Shown in pieces: positions 9,129 to 16,655 of a stretch of 64,000 nt of DNA (the first letter of the stretch is position 1; the number at the start of each line of letters is the position of its first letter). The position numbers and the translations under genes are program-made. The stretch comes from JAJISK01 sp046759185. GTDB lineage: Archaea > Thermoplasmatota > Thermoplasmata > RBG-16-68-12 > JAJISG01. Under the pieces are notes generated by a model, which worked only from the letters and a program-made list of their open reading frames with translations, had not been told where the DNA came from and made no database searches. Location: contig JBHIBO010000004.1 in NCBI GenBank assembly GCA_046759185.1, positions 1-64,000 on the forward strand, read 5' to 3'.

Positions 9129-10226
9129 TCAGTCGGCGATGCCCGCCTCCACGGACACGATGGGGGGGAGGTGGTCGCGGAGGAGGTCCCAGGTATCCCC
9201 TTCATCGCGGCTGTAATACAGCTGGCCGGTCTTCGTCCCGACGTAGACGCCTGCGGGGTCGTTGGCGTCCGTGCTGAGTCCCTCTCGCAGGACGGTCAGG
9301 TAGGCGTCCTTCTGAGGCAGACCGCGATCTCGGCGTTCCCAGAGCTTCCCGCCGTTCGTGGTGCGATAGACGGCCATTCCCCCGTCCGGGGTGACGCGAT
9401 TGAAGTCACCCGTGAGGGGCACGACATACACGGTGCCGGCGTCGCGCGGATGGGCGGCCATGGGGAACCCGAAGGGTGCCGGGAGGCCGTCCTCGATCAC
9501 GGTCCAGCCCGGGTCGCCTCGGGCTCTGCGGAACACGCCGCCGTGGTTCTGTTGATAGACAAGGGCTGGGTCCTGGGGGTCCCGCACGATCTTGTGCACG
9601 CACGCGCCGAGCTCGTCCTCCTGGAGGGTGCCTTTCGGCAGGTACTCGCCCTTGATGTCCCCATTCATCGGACGCCACGAGTCGCCGCCGTCGTTCGTCC
9701 CGAAGGCGCCGACGGCGGAGATCCCCACGAGCATGCGCTTCGGATCCCCCGGGTACGGAACGATGGTGTGGAGGCAGAGTCCCCCCGCCCCGGGCTCCCA
9801 GTCCTTCCGGTCCGGACGATCGTTCAGGCCGGCGATCGAGGTCCACGTCTTCCCCTGGTCGTCGCTCCGAAAGAGGCCCGCGGGTTCAACCCCCGCCCAG
9901 AGCTCCTCGCCCAGTCCGGGCTCCACGTGCCAGATGCGTTCCACACTGAGATCCGATCCCTTGGCGTAGTGGGGGCTCTCCTCGCCCCGCTCCCAGGTCT
10001 CCCCGAAGTCGGTGCTCTTCTGGACCGTTGGACCCCAATGACCCGTGTTCACGCCGACCCACAGGGTCCTTCCGTCCCGGGGGTCGAGCGTTGCATGCAT
10101 CGCGGTGAGCCCCTCGAAAGACGGGCCCCGCATGTGCCATCGCTTCCGGTCCTGCGAATGGAGGACGAAGAGGCCCTTCCGCGTTCCCACGCTCAAGACC
10201 GTGTCTCCTCTCTTGACCTCTGCCAT
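9129..10226 (-). CDS. BNR/Asp-box repeat beta-propeller protein
   Basis: 365 residues built from repeated propeller blades with Asp-box (S/T-x-D-x-G-x-T/S-W) signatures: STDFGETW, SDDQGKTW, TNDGGDSW, TTNGGKLW and SRDEGDTW. There is no signal peptide, so it is probably cytosolic. Sialidase-like or photosystem-assembly-like names attach to this fold, but no catalytic set is evident and I assign no activity. It lies one base after the stop of a MoaD/ThiS-like gene. My recollection is that such a propeller beside a MoaD/ThiS protein recurs in other prokaryotes, hinting that they interact. Confidence 0.75.
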   Translation of the reverse strand: MAEVKRGDTVLSVGTRKGLFVLHSQDRKRWHMRGPSFEGLTAMHATLDPRDGRTLWVGVNTGHWGPTVQKSTDFGETWERGEESPHYAKGSDLSVERIWHVEPGLGEELWAGVEPAGLFRSDDQGKTWTSIAGLNDRPDRKDWEPGAGGLCLHTIVPYPGDPKRMLVGISAVGAFGTNDGGDSWRPMNGDIKGEYLPKGTLQEDELGACVHKIVRDPQDPALVYQQNHGGVFRRARGDPGWTVIEDGLPAPFGFPMAAHPRDAGTVYVVPLTGDFNRVTPDGGMAVYRTTNGGKLWERRDRGLPQKDAYLTVLREGLSTDANDPAGVYVGTKTGQLYYSRDEGDTWDLLRDHLPPIVSVEAGIAD

Positions 10227-10227
10227 G

Positions 10228-10518
10228 TTAGCCTCCCGCGACCGAAGGAAGGATGTGAACCTGGTCCCCGGGGCGCAGCTCCACGGCCTGAGGTTCCGAC
10301 CGGTCCACGGAATCGCCGTTGACGAACACGTGGACGAACTGCCGGATCTGTCCCTGGTCGTCTACAATCCGCTCAGAAAGCCCAGGGAACTCGGCGTTCA
10401 AGCTGCCCAGGATCTCGGCCAGGTTCTCACCGGGAAGCTGGACGGTATCGCGCCCATCGGAGTACTCTAGGAGGGCCCTTGGCAGGATGACCTCGACCCG
10501 TCCCTCCCCTTCAGTCAC
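10228..10518 (-). CDS. MoaD/ThiS/SAMP-like beta-grasp protein
   Basis: 96 residues ending in Gly-Gly (HILPSVAGG), the thiocarboxylate or isopeptide-forming C-terminus of sulfur carriers and archaeal ubiquitin-like modifiers. The beta-grasp pattern is visible: VEVILPRALLEY, NLAEILGSLNAEFPG, FVHVFVNGDSV and ELRPGDQVHILP. It could serve molybdopterin or thiamine synthesis, tRNA thiolation, or protein modification (SAMP). No E1-like or MoaE gene is next to it. Directly coupled to the downstream propeller gene (TAA, one base, ATG). Two predicted molybdenum-related genes (sulfite-oxidase-like, MOSC) lie at 30-33 kb. Confidence 0.8.
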   Translation of the reverse strand: MTEGEGRVEVILPRALLEYSDGRDTVQLPGENLAEILGSLNAEFPGLSERIVDDQGQIRQFVHVFVNGDSVDRSEPQAVELRPGDQVHILPSVAGG

Positions 10519-10581
10519 TACACGGCACGAGGCTTGCTGGTCGCATAAACCTTTTCCGGGCGTGAGGCGGGTCGACCGGGG

Positions 10582-11052
10582 CTATTCGTCCATGACAGCG
10601 TCCGGGGGGAACTTCGCAGTGACGTCCATGACGATGTGGGTGTCGACGTCGGTGATGCCCAGGGGAATCAGGGTTCGATTGATGATCGACCGGAGCGCCT
10701 GGTTGTCTCGGGCGGCCACCTTGAGGAGGAAGCGCTTCGCACCGCTGATGTGATAGATGCCCGTGACCTGTCTGAGGCGGAGGAGCTCATCCAAGATCGG
10801 CGCCTGATCGGGAGGACCGATATTGCAGAAAACGAAGGCCTCGGACCGATACCCCAGGGCTCGTTTGTCCACGTAGGCGTAGTAACCCTTGATCATGCCC
10901 TTGGCTTCCATGCGCCGGATTCGCTCCCGAATCGAGGACTCGGATCGGCGCAGCCGACGCGCAATTTCTGCTGTCGTCGTCCTGCCGTCCAGTTGCAGCA
11001 GGTTGAGAATCTTCCGATTCATCGTGTCGACGACCTCCGGTACTGGGGACAT
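10582..11052 (-). CDS. Lrp/AsnC family transcriptional regulator
   Basis: 156 residues. N-terminal winged helix (ILNLLQLDGRTTTAEIARRL, then SESSIRERIRRMEAKGMIKGY) followed by the ligand-binding RAM/AsnC domain (VFCNIGPPDQAPILDELLRL, TGIYHISGAKRFLLKVAA). Such proteins sense amino acids or small metabolites; the ligand is unknown. Start ATG 11052 is about 33 bases downstream of a TTTAAGG box on the same strand, consistent with leaderless transcription; an alternative ATG lies 30 bases in (MNRKIL). It diverges from the 11184 gene. Confidence 0.88.
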   Translation of the reverse strand: MSPVPEVVDTMNRKILNLLQLDGRTTTAEIARRLRRSESSIRERIRRMEAKGMIKGYYAYVDKRALGYRSEAFVFCNIGPPDQAPILDELLRLRQVTGIYHISGAKRFLLKVAARDNQALRSIINRTLIPLGITDVDTHIVMDVTAKFPPDAVMDE

Positions 11053-11183
11053 GATGGGTTGAGATGACCGCGCTTCACCTTAAACCCGTGGATTCCACGG
11101 GTTGTCCATAGAGAATCCACCGACTTCCGTCCGCAGGGTTTAAAGAAGAAAAACTCCCTGAAGAAGCACAGGAGCGAGACCGC

Positions 11184-11693
11184 ATGGAAGACATGATTAA
11201 GATGATGGCTGACGCCCCGCCCGAGGAGCGGAAGCAGATGATGACGGACCGGCTGAAGATGTTCGCGTCCATGCCCGAGGACCAGCGGGTAGAGTCCATC
11301 TCCCAGCTCATCACCGGGTTTAGCAAGCTCCCCGCTGAGAAGCGGCAGGAGTTGATCGCTGGACGCACCATGATCATCGCCAACCTCTCGGAGGGCGAGC
11401 GGAAGGCCGTCATGGTCGGACGGATGAAGGCGGGGATGAAGGTCGGCGCGGAGATCCACGAGAGCGACATGGAGCTGACGAACAAGGCGGCCATGGGCCT
11501 CCCCGACGACCAGAAGATGGCCTTCATGGCCTCTATGGACGCCGTCAAGGCGGAGATGGGGGGAATGATGGAGAAGCCCGCCGCGCCCGCGGCCGCGGGC
11601 GTCCCAGAGCACCACGGCAAGCCGATGCAGCTCAAGGGCGTCCTCAGCAAGAAGTACGTCTGTTCAGTGTGTGGATACAAGCAGTCCGCCTAG
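11184..11693 (+). CDS. Helical-repeat protein with C-terminal CxxC zinc-ribbon half
   Basis: 169 residues, family not recognised. The first ~100 residues contain three or four degenerate amphipathic helical repeats of the type PEERKQMMTDRLKMFASM, PEDQRVESISQLITGFSKL, PAEKRQELIAGRTMIIANL and SEGERKAVMVGRMKAG. An Ala/Pro linker follows (about 130-142), then KKYVCSVCGYKQSA, which looks like the N-terminal half of a rubredoxin-type zinc ribbon with a single C-x2-C. It is Met-rich. One Cys pair could bind metal only as a dimer or with a partner. A TTTAAAG box lies about 40 bases upstream and a weak GGAG before ATG. Confidence 0.6.
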   Translation: MEDMIKMMADAPPEERKQMMTDRLKMFASMPEDQRVESISQLITGFSKLPAEKRQELIAGRTMIIANLSEGERKAVMVGRMKAGMKVGAEIHESDMELTNKAAMGLPDDQKMAFMASMDAVKAEMGGMMEKPAAPAAAGVPEHHGKPMQLKGVLSKKYVCSVCGYKQSA

Positions 11694-11782
11694 ACCCATC
11701 CCTGCACAGAGTTGCCAACGCCATCGCGCCTTCGCGTGATGGCGAGTTCCCCTTTTGTTAGCCTCTGCCTCTTAAACGGCGC

Positions 11783-13480
11783 TCATCCTTCGGGGCTCCC
11801 GTGCTGCTGAACAGCCAGGGAGTCGCACACGTCGGCGATCACGACTTTGCGCGCCTGGACGTACCCGATGATGGTCCCGAAGAACTGGCCGATAGCGAAG
11901 AAGATGAGGCCCATCCCGACGAAGTTCCACGGTTCACGGATCGACGCTAGGACCTTCATGTCCATGGCGAGTCGATCCGCTAGTTCCTGGTCTCCTGCCT
12001 CCATGGCACCCCTCCACTGAAGCTGGAGGTCGGAGTGCAACGGGACAGTCAGGGGAAAAGCGGTGGTAATCATGATCAACGCCCCCACGAGCAGGGGGAG
12101 AAAGAGCTTTGTGGGGAAGCGCGAGATGGCCTTCTCGGCCCGCTCCTCCACGTCCCCCTCATCCGGAGCTACGGGGACAGGGTCCACCTCCTGCCCCTTG
12201 GCCTGGAGGATCCGGGCCATGGTTCCCGGCAGGATCATGCCCATGCCACGTAGGTTGATTAGGATGATTCCTAGGGTAAGACCGATGGCAAGCATGACGA
12301 GGGCGATGCCCACAAAGCGCATGTTGGGGACAAAGGCCGTAAGGAAGTTCGTCAAGAACTGGAGGTTTACGAACGCCGCACCCGTGGAGCCCGCGAGACG
12401 AAGGAGCTCCCAGCGAATGTAGACGTTGAGGACGGCGGGGACGAATAACAGGAGGAGGGTGAGGAGGGCCCCGCCCGCCAGGTAGGCCGCCACCTTCTGC
12501 GGCCACAGGGTCTGTTCCAGAGGCTGCGCGCCGTAGCCCGCGAGCGCGGAACCGATGCGTCCGATCACGCCGCGCTGGTCGCGTAGAGCCTGGATGATGA
12601 GAAGGAGCCAGTAAACGATACCGCCGAGGAGCGTCACGATCCCCGTAACGGCGATCACTGGAAAGACGCCCGTCGTCCAAGCGACCGTCTGGGCGGCAGT
12701 GAGGCTCGTGATGCCGGCGACGAGGTCGGCACGCGCGAGGGCCCCCAGAAAGCCCACCGGATAACTGGCGCTGAGGACGATCACCCATCCGGCAAAGATG
12801 AGGGCGAAGGGAAGCCGGGGGAGGGTGGGGGTCACGTGACCTCTGATCTCCGCGGGGTTGCCCGCCGACAAGCCACCGATGATGCCCGGGAGAAGGCGGG
12901 CCTGCAGGCGAAGGTTGTAGACGATGATGGCGAGGCCGAGGCCGATACCCAGGGCGATGAAGGAGAGGGATCCCGGGCGCTGAGGCGTTCGAAGGACCTC
13001 GGCAAAGGCACCCCAGGAGGCGGCTGTGAATCCAGGAGCCCCCGGGCCCACCAGCCCCGCAGCGGCCAACCCGCCCGAGAGCGCGAAGAGGAAGTTCGCG
13101 ATGGCGAAGGCGAGACCCCCGAACAGAAGAAGGGCAAAGACCTTGGCGAACCACGGACGCCGCGGCATTGAGATCGGGGAGGCGGGGAAGGCCTTCCGAT
13201 AGGCATCCATGGCGTCCCGGGCGGCCCCCGTGAGGTTGTAGATGATGATGACGATGGACATCCCGATCCCGAACGTCAGGAAGCCGATGCCCAGGAAGCT
13301 CCAGGCAGGGTTGATGACCCGGATGACGGTCTCAATCGGATTCGGTGCCGTTGAAAGGGCTGCCGCCTCCCAGATGCCGAGCCCGACGGCCGAGATTACG
13401 ACGAGCAGTCCGATGAGGAGATACCAGCGGAAGGGGCGCGCGATCCGGAGGAGCCAGGGGGGGATGTCCTCGTCCGCCAT
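11783..13480 (-). CDS. Polytopic membrane protein, unknown function
   Basis: 565 residues from ATG 13480 (MADEDIPPWLLRIARPF). About ten to twelve hydrophobic segments are arranged as repeating units, each pair followed by a polar cytosolic-type loop; similar phrases recur (GIGMSIVIIIYNL, GIGLGLAIIVYNL, AIGLTLGIILINL), so the protein appears to be an internally repeated array of a two- or three-helix module. No transport or catalytic motif recognised. The frame stays open 94 codons further upstream, but that part reads antisense through the tRNA-Ala gene and is rejected. Confidence 0.65.
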   Translation of the reverse strand: MADEDIPPWLLRIARPFRWYLLIGLLVVISAVGLGIWEAAALSTAPNPIETVIRVINPAWSFLGIGFLTFGIGMSIVIIIYNLTGAARDAMDAYRKAFPASPISMPRRPWFAKVFALLLFGGLAFAIANFLFALSGGLAAAGLVGPGAPGFTAASWGAFAEVLRTPQRPGSLSFIALGIGLGLAIIVYNLRLQARLLPGIIGGLSAGNPAEIRGHVTPTLPRLPFALIFAGWVIVLSASYPVGFLGALARADLVAGITSLTAAQTVAWTTGVFPVIAVTGIVTLLGGIVYWLLLIIQALRDQRGVIGRIGSALAGYGAQPLEQTLWPQKVAAYLAGGALLTLLLLFVPAVLNVYIRWELLRLAGSTGAAFVNLQFLTNFLTAFVPNMRFVGIALVMLAIGLTLGIILINLRGMGMILPGTMARILQAKGQEVDPVPVAPDEGDVEERAEKAISRFPTKLFLPLLVGALIMITTAFPLTVPLHSDLQLQWRGAMEAGDQELADRLAMDMKVLASIREPWNFVGMGLIFFAIGQFFGTIIGYVQARKVVIADVCDSLAVQQHGSPEG

Positions 13481-13593
13481 CTGTCGTGGAGTCCTAGTGG
13501 TTCCTCCGATTTGAACCCCGTGAAACGCGCAGAGGCGCCCACTCCCTTCGTCAGCCGGTAGCGATACGCCTCGTTCGAGTGATCGAAACAGGG

Positions 13594-13600
13594 GTTTAAG
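13594..13600 (+). promoter_or_regulatory. TATA-like box of the tRNA-Ala gene
   Basis: GTTTAAG in a GC-rich surrounding, about 30 bases before the first base of the tRNA, the normal archaeal TATA position. Confidence 0.45.
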
Positions 13601-13626
13601 GCTCGATCCCACAATGGCGGAGGTAC

Positions 13627-13698
13627 GGGCCCATAGATCAGTGGAAGATCGCCGCCTTCGCAAGGCGGAGGTCGCGGGTTCGAGTCCCGCTGGGTCCA
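13627..13698 (+). tRNA. tRNA-Ala (anticodon CGC)
   Basis: Complete cloverleaf of 72 bases: acceptor stem GGGCCCA/TGGGTCC with the G3-U70 wobble pair that identifies tRNA-Ala, D arm GATC/GATC, anticodon stem CCGCC/GGCGG with loop TTCGCAA (anticodon CGC, reading GCG), variable loop AGGTC, T arm GCGGG-TTCGAGT-CCCGC, discriminator A. No intron. The CCA end is not encoded (the next bases are TTT). Confidence 0.95.
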
Positions 13699-13778
13699 TT
13701 TCAGAATCTCTGGTATTGGATTCGCTCTCAATCCATCGGACCGCTAGACGATCAGCGATCACCCCCCGCCCGCTGCGT

Positions 13779-14117
13779 TCACTTTCGTCGCTCCCGTCTC
13801 ATCCACATCGCGGCCCACACGGCCGCCCGAATCCCACCAAAGATTAGAACGGCTAGCAAGAAAATCGCGATGTTCTGAGCCAGGCTGAACCCGTCTGCGA
13901 AGAAGAACAGCCAGACGATGATGAAGGAAAGAAACCCCAAGAACAGGATGATAGACAGCGCGATTCTCCACCCCGCGACGCGGCCCATTCTCCATCCCAT
14001 GCCACGGCCCATTCCCATGCGGCGGCCCATCCCCATGCCGCGCATCATTCGCCATGGAGGGCCTCCCATCTCCCCCTCGTCCGTCCTCCGATCTTCAGGT
14101 TCTCCTTTCGGCTCCAT
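13779..14117 (-). CDS. Small membrane protein with Met/Gly/Arg-rich N-terminal region
   Basis: 112 residues from ATG 14117, which has a GGGGGAG SD-like sequence upstream. After an acidic start comes a repetitive Met/Gly/Arg stretch (RGMGMGRRMGMG and on), then two transmembrane helices (about 52-73 and 80-103) and a basic end (MRRERRK). The frame is open for 63 more codons upstream and could encode a longer N-terminus, so the start is uncertain. No function recognised; the basic Met-rich segment might bind nucleic acid or lipid head groups, but that is speculation. Confidence 0.55.
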   Translation of the reverse strand: MEPKGEPEDRRTDEGEMGGPPWRMMRGMGMGRRMGMGRGMGWRMGRVAGWRIALSIILFLGFLSFIIVWLFFFADGFSLAQNIAIFLLAVLIFGGIRAAVWAAMWMRRERRK

Positions 14118-14539
14118 GAGGGTCTCCCCCGGCCGCTCAAGATAGTCTAGTGGCTGATAAGGATGCTCATGGCTTCTTGAGTCTCGGCGGCCCATCTCCA
14201 TATGGTCACACTCCAGCTCGTCCCCCGCCTCGAGGCCGACCATCGCGGCGAGCGGGGCAACCCTGATTCGGACGAACGACAAGGATTCCCCGAGCCGCCT
14301 GTACAATCGAGATCTGGGGGGGACGAATTAATGCCCAGGGCCAGTTCGGTCTGAATCCGAACACTAGGGATTCTAGTACGGACACCGATGGGTCCATCCA
14401 GCGAACTGTCTACCCCGGGTTCGCCCTGACAAGAGTCGATGCCCCGGAGGGCGATACGCCGCTGATAATGGTTTTCGGGGCAAGGTATGAGCAGAGTCTT
14501 CAAGAGCGCGGTTTCGGTTCAGGCACTGGAGGAGTCATC
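14118..14539. other. Gap of about 420 bases between divergent genes
   Basis: Separates the divergent small membrane protein and the radical SAM gene. It may contain the alternative N-terminus of the minus-strand gene and both promoters. A/T-richer patches occur (for example around 14325-14375) but I see no convincing TATA box, RNA fold or short gene. Confidence 0.4.
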
Positions 14540-15439
14540 ATGGTGGAACAAGCCCATTTTCTCCTGACGTACACCTGCAACCTAGAGTGCGATCATTGCT
14601 TCGTGTACAGCTCCCCACGGGCGGAGGGGACGTTCGCTCTGAACCAGATCCGGAAGGTCCTCGGGGAGCTGGCCAGGTTGGGCACGATCGAGTGGGTTTA
14701 CTTCGAAGGAGGAGAGTCCTTCCTGTACTACCCTCTGATGCGGGAGGGGATTCGACTGGCCCGCGAGAGAGGATTCAAGGCGGGGATCGTGTCCAACGGC
14801 TACTGGGCGACATCGGTCGAGGACGCAGAACTGTGGCTCCGACCCATCGCGGAGCTCGGGCTGGCAGATCTCAGCGTGAGCGATGACGCGTTCCATTTTG
14901 GGAATGGGGAGAGTCCAGCAAAGAATGCTCTCGAGGCCGCGCGCGGGCTAGGGATGCCCACGAGTTCTATCTGCATTCAGCAGCCTGGAACCGCAATGGA
15001 CCCGGATGAGGAGCACACCAAGGGGGAACCCGTAACGGGTGGCAGCGTCCTGTTCAGAGGAAGAGCCGTCGAGAAGCTGGTCGGGGGTCTCCCTATGAGC
15101 CCGTGGGAGGGCTTCACCGAGTGTCCTGACTGCGAGCTGGTGGACCCCAAGGTCGTTCATCTGGATGCCTACGGCAACGTCCATCTCTGTCAGGGTCTCA
15201 GCATGGGCAACATGTGGGAAACTCCGCTGTCCACTCTGATCCAGGAATATGAGGTTTCCCAGCACCCCATATGCGGGCCTCTGGTACGGGGCGGTCCCGC
15301 GGCCCTTGTCCGCGAATATGAGGTGGCGCACGATGATACGTACGTCGACGCAAATCATCTGTGCTACGCCACTCGATTGGCCCTGTTGGATCGGTTCCCT
15401 CAGTATCTGGCGCCAAGGCAGTGCTACGGGCTGGGGTAG
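14540..15439 (+). CDS. Radical SAM protein with SPASM-like C-terminal Cys cluster
   Basis: 299 residues. The cluster motif C-x3-C-x2-C is at C13, C17 and C20 (YTCNLECDHCF). The SAM-binding GGE-type motif follows (VYFEGGESFLY). C-terminal Cys residues (TECPDCELV, VHLCQGLS, HPICGP, NHLCYA, RQCYG) around DAYGNVHLCQGLSMGNMWE resemble SPASM/twitch auxiliary cluster domains seen in enzymes acting on peptides or cofactors. No precursor peptide is obvious nearby. ATG 14540 is preceded by a good SD (TGGAGGAG). An earlier in-frame start at 14468 lacks one. The next gene is on the same strand about 118 bases on. Confidence 0.75.
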   Translation: MVEQAHFLLTYTCNLECDHCFVYSSPRAEGTFALNQIRKVLGELARLGTIEWVYFEGGESFLYYPLMREGIRLARERGFKAGIVSNGYWATSVEDAELWLRPIAELGLADLSVSDDAFHFGNGESPAKNALEAARGLGMPTSSICIQQPGTAMDPDEEHTKGEPVTGGSVLFRGRAVEKLVGGLPMSPWEGFTECPDCELVDPKVVHLDAYGNVHLCQGLSMGNMWETPLSTLIQEYEVSQHPICGPLVRGGPAALVREYEVAHDDTYVDANHLCYATRLALLDRFPQYLAPRQCYGLG

Positions 15440-15530
15440 GAAACCAGGACGGGTGGTTCAGTCGCAGTATCGTTCCGGAGGGTGCCCCGACCCATCCGTC
15501 AATCCTAAATGCCTGAATCTACTCATTTCA

Positions 15531-15551
15531 GGGGGGAGGTGAAGACACACG
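15531..15551 (+). promoter_or_regulatory. Strong SD and hairpin before the 15558 membrane gene; possible degenerate leader element
   Basis: GGGGGGAGGTGA (15531-15542) is among the strongest SDs in the window. It abuts a CTGAA/TTCAG hairpin formed just upstream (about 15512-15531) and an AATCCTAAA linker. The order linker, hairpin, SD resembles the four leader elements at 46-61 kb, but the GAGGAGG loop is missing. Six bases after GGTGA stands ACG, in frame with the proposed TTG start three codons later. Confidence 0.3.
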
Positions 15552-15557
15552 GCCTCG

Positions 15558-16373
15558 TTGGTTGACTTCTTCCTGATCCTTGTCATCCTGGCGGCGGCCG
15601 CGGTCCCCTCCCAGATGCTCCTCGGGGACGTCCTCGGCATCATCCCGGCCCCTCGCTCCCTGCGTATCTTCGGCATTCCCGCGCTGGTCTTCTTCCTGGC
15701 CCTCCTCATCTTCGTGTTCGTGAATCACGGCGTCCTCTTCGGCGCCATCGCCGTCGGGGTCGGCGTGGGCATCCTTTCCACCCTGGCCCTCGACAGCATC
15801 CGGATTCCTGGCTACCTCACCGGCAACATGCCCATGGACCTCCCCATGCGGTTTGGCTCGATGATCCTCGGCCTGGACAAGCGGCTGAAGCAGCAGGTGC
15901 AGCGCCGGGTCCTACGCCACATCAACGAGCAGATTCAGGAGGGGGTCCCGTCCACCGAGTTGATGGACGAGACTGGATTCCCCCGCCTCCCGCTGCGGAC
16001 CATGCGCAGGCTCCTCAAGCCGGCGTTCAAGGCGGTCCTGGAGGAGGAGGGCATCCCGTCCTGGAAGGTTCGGGGGAGCGGGTACGTCTGGCACTACACG
16101 AACGGGGCGACCTTTGGGCTCATCCACGCCCTCCTTTTTGGGGCGAGCTGGCCCTTCACCATCCTCTTCGGGGTGGTCCTGGCGGGCACCTTCATCGCCA
16201 TCATCCAGTTCCTCATCCCGCCGATGAAACTGGGACCCCGGATGCCGACGGTCATCCTCCTAGCCCATGTGGCCGTCATCCTGGTGTTCGGTTCGGGCTT
16301 CGCCGCATTCCTGGCCCCCGGCGCGTCGGCCGTCAGCCTGTTGGGCCAGCTGCTGGAGCTACTGGGTCTCTAG
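15558..16373 (+). CDS. Membrane protein, unknown function
   Basis: 271 residues from TTG 15558. Two to three N-terminal transmembrane helices (about 2-20, 34-52, 55-75) lead to a polar, helical cytosolic-looking middle (about 90-180, with DKRLKQQVQRRVLRHINEQI), then three C-terminal helices (about 180-205, 208-222, 230-268). Not recognised. The SD at 15531-15542 is 15 bases before TTG, longer than normal; ACG at 15549 has better spacing and the same frame, so the true start may be non-standard. Confidence 0.6.
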   Translation: MVDFFLILVILAAAAVPSQMLLGDVLGIIPAPRSLRIFGIPALVFFLALLIFVFVNHGVLFGAIAVGVGVGILSTLALDSIRIPGYLTGNMPMDLPMRFGSMILGLDKRLKQQVQRRVLRHINEQIQEGVPSTELMDETGFPRLPLRTMRRLLKPAFKAVLEEEGIPSWKVRGSGYVWHYTNGATFGLIHALLFGASWPFTILFGVVLAGTFIAIIQFLIPPMKLGPRMPTVILLAHVAVILVFGSGFAAFLAPGASAVSLLGQLLELLGL

Positions 16374-16398
16374 TCGCCGAGAACTCCCTTGGATCGGC

Positions 16399-16608
16399 CT
16401 AGCCGTGCTCCACCGCGAAGGCGACCTTCACGTTGGCCCGGAACGCTGTGAGCTGATCTCCATCCACTTTGGCCGTCATGCCCACCACGTCCACGCCGGT
16501 GATGTTCTTCACCGTCTTGGAGGCCACGGCCACCGCATTGCGAACCGCGTCGTCAAAGCCGTCCGGCGAGCTCCCTACTAGTTCGATAACCTTGCCGATG
16601 TGCGTCAT
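16399..16608 (-). CDS. Dodecin family flavin-binding protein
   Basis: 69 residues, exactly the dodecin size. The beta-alpha-beta-beta pattern is clear: HIGKVIELVGSSPDGFDDAV, NAVAVASKTVKNITGVDVVG and RANVKVAFAVEH. Dodecins form dodecameric shells that store or buffer flavins (riboflavin or FAD in archaea). A longer in-frame start at 16710 would overlap the ThDP enzyme, so ATG 16608 is chosen. Confidence 0.9.
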   Translation of the reverse strand: MTHIGKVIELVGSSPDGFDDAVRNAVAVASKTVKNITGVDVVGMTAKVDGDQLTAFRANVKVAFAVEHG

Positions 16609-16655
16609 GGTTCCCTCGGGCCGGTCATCCATGAGGCGTATAAGGACCTTGCCGC

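Noticed and set aside
9880..9905. T-arm-like sequence GCGGGTTCAACCCCCGC
   Set aside because: It lies in the BNR propeller coding sequence and no acceptor or anticodon stem can be formed around it.
8499..10322. Long plus-strand open frame opposite cysS and the propeller gene
   Set aside because: Shadow frame of GC-rich coding sequence: the minus-strand proteins carry full family motifs and the plus-strand product has none.
13481..13762. N-terminal extension of the 11783 membrane gene containing DPAGLEPATSALRRRR
   Set aside because: It reads antisense through the tRNA-Ala gene; this peptide is a known false product of tRNA sequence. The real start is ATG 13480.
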